Assembly (NCBI RefSeq): GCF_016658865.1
Contig: NZ_CP067992.1
Span: 577,001 to 641,000 of the forward strand
Origin: Streptococcus mitis
Lineage (GTDB): Bacteria > Bacillota > Bacilli > Lactobacillales > Streptococcaceae
Direction: 5' to 3'
DNA: 64,000 nt
Positions 53,066 to 62,000 of the stretch are shown one piece after another (position 1 is the stretch's first letter; every line of letters begins with the position of its first letter). The translations under genes and the position numbers were made by a program. The notes under the pieces are model-generated. The model searched no databases. It worked only from the letters and a program-made list of their open reading frames with translations, and was not told where the DNA came from.

Positions 53066-56000
53066 ATGAAACATTCACATAAGAAATCATTTGACTGGTA
53101 TAGTATGCAACAACGATTTTCTATTCGTAAGTATCACTTTGGTGCAGCGAGTGTTTTACTTGGTACAGCCTTGGTCTTAGGATCAGCTGCTAATGCTCAA
53201 ACTGTACAAGCGGATGAAAATGGTTCTGAAAATACAAAGACAGTTAAAGCTGATAAGTTAGATGATTCTGCTAAGATTGTGGAAACGCAAAGTACAAATA
53301 CTAAGTCAGAGAAGACTTATGCAGCTCCATCTGTTTCAAATCCAGTGGAAGCAACTCCAACTAAATCTGATGAAGCTAAAATGCCAGCAGAAAAAGTTGA
53401 AGAAGCTAAAATTCAGAAAGAAGAAGTATCTTCTAAAAATGCTGTTGATAAGTCAAAATTATCAGCGGCTCTTTCGCGTGCAGAAAAATTGGAGATTAAA
53501 TTGTACACTGAAGAAAGTGTAAAACGTCTTCAATCTAGTATTCAATCTGCTAAAGTATTACTAAACAGAGCAAATGTGACAGAATCAGAATTATCTCAAG
53601 CAGAGTCTGAACTTCAAGCTGCAGTTATTGCTTTGGAACTTAGAGGGGCGACTACGACTAAAGTTACTGATAAAACTGAAGTAGTGAGTAAAATTGAATC
53701 TGCTGAAAAGAAAAATGCAGAATCAAAAGTAGCTGAACAAACTTCTGAAGTAGACAAAGAGTCAGAAGAAAAAGATAAAATTGCCTTAAAACCTGTAAAG
53801 GGGCTTCGAGTTGAAGATGCAAAGGCAAATAAAAAAGGCGGGTGGAATATTCCGTTAGATCAAGAAGCACGCTTAAGATTAAAGAGTGCTATTGAGGCTC
53901 ATGCCGCACAAGGTAGTTCGCGTCGTCGGAAACGTGCTATCGGAGATTTGGATTATACCTTCAAGAAAGTTATGACCCCAGTTAACCCAGGTTTCTACGC
54001 AGATGCCAAGAGTGTTGATGAGTTAACAGTTAACCCAGACTATATAAATGAAACAGTTGTCAACGTTTGGTATAAAGACTTAGGTTATATCAATTTAGTC
54101 GACAAAGATGGACATTACATCAATTCAAATGGTGAAGTAGTAGAAAATAAAGAAGCAGCTGTCCGTAGACAATACAAAAATGATTTTAATGACACAACAA
54201 GAGCAGATGTTACTGAAATTCCTCAAGCACCAGTTGGTTGGAAAATTAGTGACAAGCAATCTATTCGTGGATATGATGCAGAAACAAAAACTATTGATCC
54301 AAACGACGATAATGATTTAGATGCTGTTGGTAAAGACTCTAATGTAGTCATTGAAAAAGAAAATCAAAAAGCTGTTATCCGTTACGTAAGCACTAACGGT
54401 AACCGTGTTCTCACAACAGATGAAGTGACAGGTAAGTCAGGTGAAGCCATTGCCTACAGCACAACAAGTCAAATCACAGAATTCAAGAAACAAGGCTATA
54501 AGCTTGTTAACGATGAATTCACAGCGGGTGGTGCGAAGGTTTATGACTACGATACAGCACGTGACCAAGTCTACACTGTAACCCTTTCAGAACGTGTTGA
54601 ACCAGTTAACCCAGATAACCCAACTCCACAACCAAACACACCAGTTAATCCAGGACAACCAGATAGCCCACGTTGGCCAGGAACCGTTGAAAACTTGGAT
54701 AACAAGGAAAGTGTTAGCCGTACCATCCATTATGTTTACGAAGATGGAAGCAAGGCTAAGGATGATGTGGTTGAAACACTGAACTTCAAACGTTGGAGCA
54801 ATGTCAACTTGGTAACAGGTCATATCGACTTCCAAGACTGGACAACCAATGATGATACGTTTGATAAAGTGGTCTCTCCAACCATCGCAGGTTACACAGC
54901 GGATAAATCAGAAATCCCAGCTGTAAGCGGAGTGAAGGCTAAAGACCAAGACCGTGTTGAAACAGTTACTTACCGTAAGGATGCTCAAAAAGCTGTTATC
55001 CGTTACGTAAGCACTAACGGTAACCGTGTTCTCACAACAGATGAAGTGACAGGTAAGTCAGGTGAAGCCATTGCCTACAGCACAACAAGTCAAATCACAG
55101 AATTCAAGAAACAAGGCTATAAGCTTGTTAGCGATGAATTCACAGCAGGTGGTGCGAAGGTTTATGACTACGATACAGCACGTGACCAAGTCTACACTGT
55201 AACCCTTTCAGAACGTGTTGAACCAGTTAACCCAGATAACCCAACTCCACAACCAAACACACCAGTTAATCCAGGACAACCAGATAGCCCACGTTGGCCA
55301 GGAACCGTTGAAAACTTGGATAACAAGGAAAGTGTTAGCCGTACCATCCATTATGTTTACGAAGATGGAAGCAAGGCTAAGGATGATGTGGTTGAAACAC
55401 TGAACTTCAAACGTTGGAGCAATGTCAACTTGGTAACAGGTCATATCGACTTCCAAGACTGGACAACCAATGATGATACGTTTGATAAAGTGGTCTCTCC
55501 AACCATCGCAGGTTACACAGCGGATAAATCAGAAATCCCAGCTGTAAGTGGAGTTCAAGCTAAAGACCAAGACCGTGTTGAAACAGTTACTTACCGTAAG
55601 GATGCTCAAAAAGCTGTTATCCGTTACGTAAGCACTAACGGTAACCGTGTTCTCACAACAGATGAAGTGACAGGTAAGTCAGGTGAAGCCATTGCCTACA
55701 GCACAACAAGTCAAATCACAGAATTCAAGAAACAAGGCTATAAGCTTGTTAACGATGAATTCACAGCGGGTGGTGCGAAGGTTTATGACTACGATACAGC
55801 ACGTGACCAAGTCTACACTGTAACCCTTTCAGAACGTGTTGAACCAGTTAACCCAGATAACCCAACTCCACAACCAAACACACCAGTTAATCCAGGACAA
55901 CCAGATAGCCCACGTTGGCCAGGAACCGTTGAAAACTTGGATAACAAGGAAAGTGTTAGCCGTACCATCCATTATGTTTACGAAGATGGAAGCAAGGCTA

Positions 56001-59000
56001 AGGATGATGTGGTTGAAACACTGAACTTCAAACGTTGGAGCAATGTCAACTTGGTAACAGGTCATATCGACTTCCAAGACTGGACAACCAATGATGATAC
56101 GTTTGATAAAGTGGTCTCTCCAACCATCGCAGGTTACACAGCGGATAAATCAGAAATCCCAGCTGTAAGTGGAGTTCAAGCTAAAGACCAAGACCGTGTT
56201 GAAACAGTTACTTACCGTAAGGATGCTCAAAAAGCTGTTATCCGTTACGTAAGCACTAACGGTAACCGTGTTCTCACAACAGATGAAGTGACAGGTAAGT
56301 CAGGTGAAGCCATTGCCTACAGCACAACAAGTCAAATCACAGAATTCAAGAAACAAGGCTATAAGCTTGTTAGCGATGAATTCACAGCAGGTGGTGCGAA
56401 GGTTTATGACTACGATACAGCACGTGACCAAGTCTACACTGTAACCCTTTCAGAACGTGTTGAACCAGTTAACCCAGATAACCCAACTCCACAACCAAAC
56501 ACACCAGTTAATCCAGGACAACCAGATAGCCCACGTTGGCCAGGAACCGTTGAAAACTTGGATAACAAGGAAAGTGTTAGCCGTACCATCCATTATGTTT
56601 ACGAAGATGGAAGCAAGGCTAAGGATGATGTGGTTGAAACACTGAACTTCAAACGTTGGAGCAATGTCAACTTGGTAACAGGTCATATCGACTTCCAAGA
56701 CTGGACAACCAATGATGATACGTTTGATAAAGTGGTCTCTCCAACCATCGCAGGTTACACAGCGGATAAATCAGAAATCCCAGCTGTAAGTGGAGTTCAA
56801 GCTAAAGACCAAGACCGTGTTGAAACAGTTACTTACCGTAAGGATGCTCAAAAAGCTGTTATCCGTTACGTAAGCACTAACGGTAACCGTGTTCTCACAA
56901 CAGATGAAGTGACAGGTAAGTCAGGTGAAGCCATTGCCTACAGCACAACAAGTCAAATCACAGAATTCAAGAAACAAGGCTATAAGCTTGTTAGCGATGA
57001 ATTCACAGCAGGTGGTGCGAAGGTTTATGACTACGATACAGCACGTGACCAAGTCTACACTGTAACCCTTTCAGAACGTGTTGAACCAGTTAACCCAGAT
57101 AACCCAACTCCACAACCAAACACACCAGTTAATCCAGGACAACCAGATAGCCCACGTTGGCCAGGAACCGTTGAAAACTTGGATAACAAGGAAAGTGTTA
57201 GCCGTACCATCCATTATGTTTACGAAGATGGAAGCAAGGCTAAGGATGATGTGGTTGAAACACTGAACTTCAAACGTTGGAGCAATGTCAACTTGGTAAC
57301 AGGTCATATCGACTTCCAAGACTGGACAACCAATGATGATACGTTTGATAAAGTGGTCTCTCCAACCATCGCAGGTTACACAGCGGATAAATCAGAAATC
57401 CCAGCTGTAAGTGGAGTTCAAGCTAAAGACCAAGACCGTGTTGAAACAGTTACTTACCGTAAGGATGCTCAAAAAGCTGTTATCCGTTACGTAAGCACTA
57501 ACGGTAACCGTGTTCTCACAACAGATGAAGTGACAGGTAAGTCAGGTGAAGCCATTGCCTACAGCACAACAAGTCAAATCACAGAATTCAAGAAACAAGG
57601 CTATAAGCTTGTCAGCGATGAATTCACAGCGGGTGGTGCGAAGGTTTATGACTACGATACAGCACGTGACCAAGTCTACACTGTAACCCTTTCAGAACGT
57701 GTTGAACCAGTTAACCCAGATAACCCAACTCCACAACCAAACACACCAGTTAATCCAGGACAACCAGATAGCCCACGTTGGCCAGGAACCGTTGAAAACT
57801 TGGATAACAAGGAAAGTGTTAGCCGTACCATCCATTATGTTTACGAAGATGGAAGCAAGGCTAAGGATGATGTGGTTGAAACACTGAACTTCAAACGTTG
57901 GAGCAATGTCAACTTGGTAACAGGTCATATCGACTTCCAAGACTGGACAACCAATGATGATACGTTTGATAAAGTGGTCTCTCCAACCATCGCAGGTTAC
58001 ACAGCGGATAAATCAGAAATCCCAGCTGTAAGTGGAGTTCAAGCTAAAGACCAAGACCGTGTTGAAACAGTTACTTACCGTAAGGATGCTCAAAAAGCTG
58101 TTATCCGTTACGTAAGCACTAACGGTAACCGTGTTCTCACAACAGATGAAGTGACAGGTAAGTCAGGTGAAGCCATTGCCTACAGCACAACAAGTCAAAT
58201 CACAGAATTCAAGAAACAAGGCTATAAGCTTGTTAGCGATGAATTCACAGCAGGTGGTGCGAAGGTTTATGACTACGATACAGCACGTGACCAAGTCTAC
58301 ACTGTAACCCTTTCAGAACGTGTTGAACCAGTTAACCCAGATAACCCAACTCCACAACCAAACACACCAGTTAATCCAGGACAACCAGATAGCCCACGTT
58401 GGCCAGGAACCGTTGAAAACTTGGATAACAAGGAAAGTGTTAGCCGTACCATCCATTATGTTTACGAAGATGGAAGCAAGGCTAAGGATGATGTGGTTGA
58501 AACACTGAACTTCAAACGTTGGAGCAATGTCAACTTGGTAACAGGTCATATCGACTTCCAAGACTGGACAACCAATGATGATACGTTTGATAAAGTGGTC
58601 TCTCCAACCATCGCAGGTTACACAGCGGATAAATCAGAAATCCCAGCTGTAAGTGGAGTTCAAGCTAAAGACCAAGACCGTGTTGAAACAGTTACTTACC
58701 GTAAGGATGCTCAAAAAGCTGTTATCCGTTACGTAAGCACTAACGGTAACCGTGTTCTCACAACAGATGAAGTGACAGGTAAGTCAGGTGAAGCCATTGC
58801 CTACAGCACAACAAGTCAAATCACAGAATTCAAGAAACAAGGCTATAAGCTTGTTAGCGATGAATTCACAGCAGGTGGTGCGAAGGTTTATGACTACGAT
58901 ACAGCACGTGACCAAGTCTACACTGTAACCCTTTCAGAACGTGTTGAACCAGTTAACCCAGATAACCCAACTCCACAACCAAACACACCAGTTAATCCAG

Positions 59001-62000
59001 GACAACCAGATAGCCCACGTTGGCCAGGAACCGTTGAAAACTTGGATAACAAGGAAAGTGTTAGCCGTACCATCCATTATGTTTACGAAGATGGAAGCAA
59101 GGCTAAGGATGATGTGGTTGAAACACTGAACTTCAAACGTTGGAGCAATGTCAACTTGGTAACAGGTCATATCGACTTCCAAGACTGGACAACCAATGAT
59201 GATACGTTTGATAAAGTGGTCTCTCCAACCATCGCAGGTTACACAGCGGATAAATCAGAAATCCCAGCTGTAAGTGGAGTTCAAGCTAAAGACCAAGACC
59301 GTGTTGAAACAGTTACTTACCGTAAGGATGCTCAAAAAGCTGTTATCCGTTACGTAAGCACTAACGGTAACCGTGTTCTCACAACAGATGAAGTGACAGG
59401 TAAGTCAGGTGAAGCCATTGCCTACAGCACAACAAGTCAAATCACAGAATTCAAGAAACAAGGCTATAAGCTTGTCAGCGATGAATTCACAGCGGGTGGT
59501 GCGAAGGTTTATGACTACGATACAGCACGTGACCAAGTCTACACTGTAACCCTTTCAGAACGTGTTGAACCAGTTAACCCAGATAACCCAACTCCACAAC
59601 CAAACACACCAGTTAATCCAGGACAACCAGATAGCCCACGTTGGCCAGGAACCGTTGAAAACTTGGATAACAAGGAAAGTGTTAGCCGTACCATCCATTA
59701 TGTTTACGAAGATGGAAGCAAGGCTAAGGATGATGTGGTTGAAACACTGAACTTCAAACGTTGGAGCAATGTCAACTTGGTAACAGGTCATATCGACTTC
59801 CAAGACTGGACAACCAATGATGATACGTTTGATAAAGTGGTCTCTCCAACCATCGCAGGTTACACAGCGGATAAATCAGAAATCCCAGCTGTAAGTGGAG
59901 TTCAAGCTAAAGACCAAGACCGTGTTGAAACAGTTACTTACCGTAAGGATGCTCAAAAAGCTGTTATCCGTTACGTAAGCACTAACGGTAACCGTGTTCT
60001 CACAACAGATGAAGTGACAGGTAAGTCAGGTGAAGCCATTGCCTACAGCACAACAAGTCAAATCACAGAATTCAAGAAACAAGGCTATAAGCTTGTTAGC
60101 GATGAATTCACAGCAGGTGGTGCGAAGGTTTATGACTACGATACAGCACGTGACCAAGTCTACACTGTAACCCTTTCAGAACGTGTTGAACCAGTTAACC
60201 CAGATAACCCAACTCCACAACCAAACACACCAGTTAATCCAGGACAACCAGATAGCCCACGTTGGCCAGGAACCGTTGAAAACTTGGATAACAAGGAAAG
60301 TGTTAGCCGTACCATCCATTATGTTTACGAAGATGGAAGCAAGGCTAAGGATGATGTGGTTGAAACACTGAACTTCAAACGTTGGAGCAATGTCAACTTG
60401 GTAACAGGTCATATCGACTTCCAAGACTGGACAACCAATGATGATACGTTTGATAAAGTGGTCTCTCCAACCATCGCAGGTTACACAGCGGATAAATCAG
60501 AAATCCCAGCTGTAAGTGGAGTTCAAGCTAAAGACCAAGACCGTGTTGAAACAGTTACTTACCGTAAGGATGCTCAAAAAGCTGTTATCCGTTACGTAAG
60601 CACTAACGGTAACCGTGTTCTCACAACAGATGAAGTGACAGGTAAGTCAGGTGAAGCCATTGCCTACAGCACAACAAGTCAAATCACAGAATTCAAGAAA
60701 CAAGGCTATAAGCTTGTTAGCGATGAATTCACAGCAGGTGGTGCGAAGGTTTATGACTACGATACAGCACGTGACCAAGTCTACACTGTAACCCTTTCAG
60801 AACGTGTTGAACCAGTTAACCCAGATAACCCAACTCCACAACCAAACACACCAGTTAATCCAGGACAACCAGATAGCCCACGTTGGCCAGGAACCGTTGA
60901 AAACTTGGATAACAAGGAAAGTGTTAGCCGTACCATCCATTATGTTTACGAAGATGGAAGCAAGGCTAAGGATGATGTGGTTGAAACACTGAACTTCAAA
61001 CGTTGGAGCAATGTCAACTTGGTAACAGGTCATATCGACTTCCAAGACTGGACAACCAATGATGATACGTTTGATAAAGTGGTCTCTCCAACCATCGCAG
61101 GTTACACAGCGGATAAATCAGAAATCCCAGCTGTAAGTGGAGTTCAAGCGAAAGACCAAGACCGTGTTGAAACAGTTACTTACCGTAAGGATGCTCAAAA
61201 AGCTGTTATCCGTTACGTAAGCACTAACGGTAACCGTGTTCTCACAACAGATGAAGTGACAGGTAAGTCAGGTGAAGCCATTGCCTACAGCACAACAAGT
61301 CAAATCACAGAATTCAAGAAACAAGGCTATAAGCTTGTCAGCGATGAATTCACAGCGGGTGGTGCGAAGGTTTATGACTACGATACAGCACGTGACCAAG
61401 TCTACACTGTAACCCTTTCAGAACGTGTTGAACCAGTTAACCCAGATAACCCAACTCCACAACCAAACACACCAGTTAATCCAGGACAACCAGATAGCCC
61501 ACGTTGGCCAGGAACCGTTGAAAACTTGGATAACAAGGAAAGTGTTAGCCGTACCATCCATTATGTTTACGAAGATGGAAGCAAGGCTAAGGATGATGTA
61601 GTTGAAACACTGAACTTCAAACGTTGGAGCAATGTCAACTTGGTAACAGGTCATATCGACTTCCAAGACTGGACAACTAATGATGATACGTTTGATAAAG
61701 TGGTCTCTCCAACCATCGCAGGTTACACAGCGGATAAATCAGAAATCCCAGCTGTAAGTGGAGTTCAAGCTAAAGACCAAGACCGTGTTGAAACAGTTAC
61801 TTACCGTAAGGATGCTCAAAAAGCTGTTATCCGTTATGTAAGCACTAACGGTAACCGTGTTCTCACAACAGATGAAGTGACAGGTAAGTCAGGTGAAGCC
61901 ATTGCCTACAGCACAACAAGTCAAATCAATGAATTCAAGAAACAAGGCTACAAGCTTGTCAGCGATGAATTCACAGCGGGTGGTGCGAAGGTTTATGACT

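Noticed and set aside
54587..61666. Repeated 82-codon minus-strand and 62-codon plus-strand ORFs every 621 bp
   Set aside because: They are shadows of the adhesin repeats in other frames. Their spacing equals the coding repeat and they lack start signals.
54365..61816. 621-bp tandem repeats as a non-coding satellite or CRISPR
   Set aside because: The unit is a multiple of three, fully in frame with a YSIRK protein, and has no spacers.
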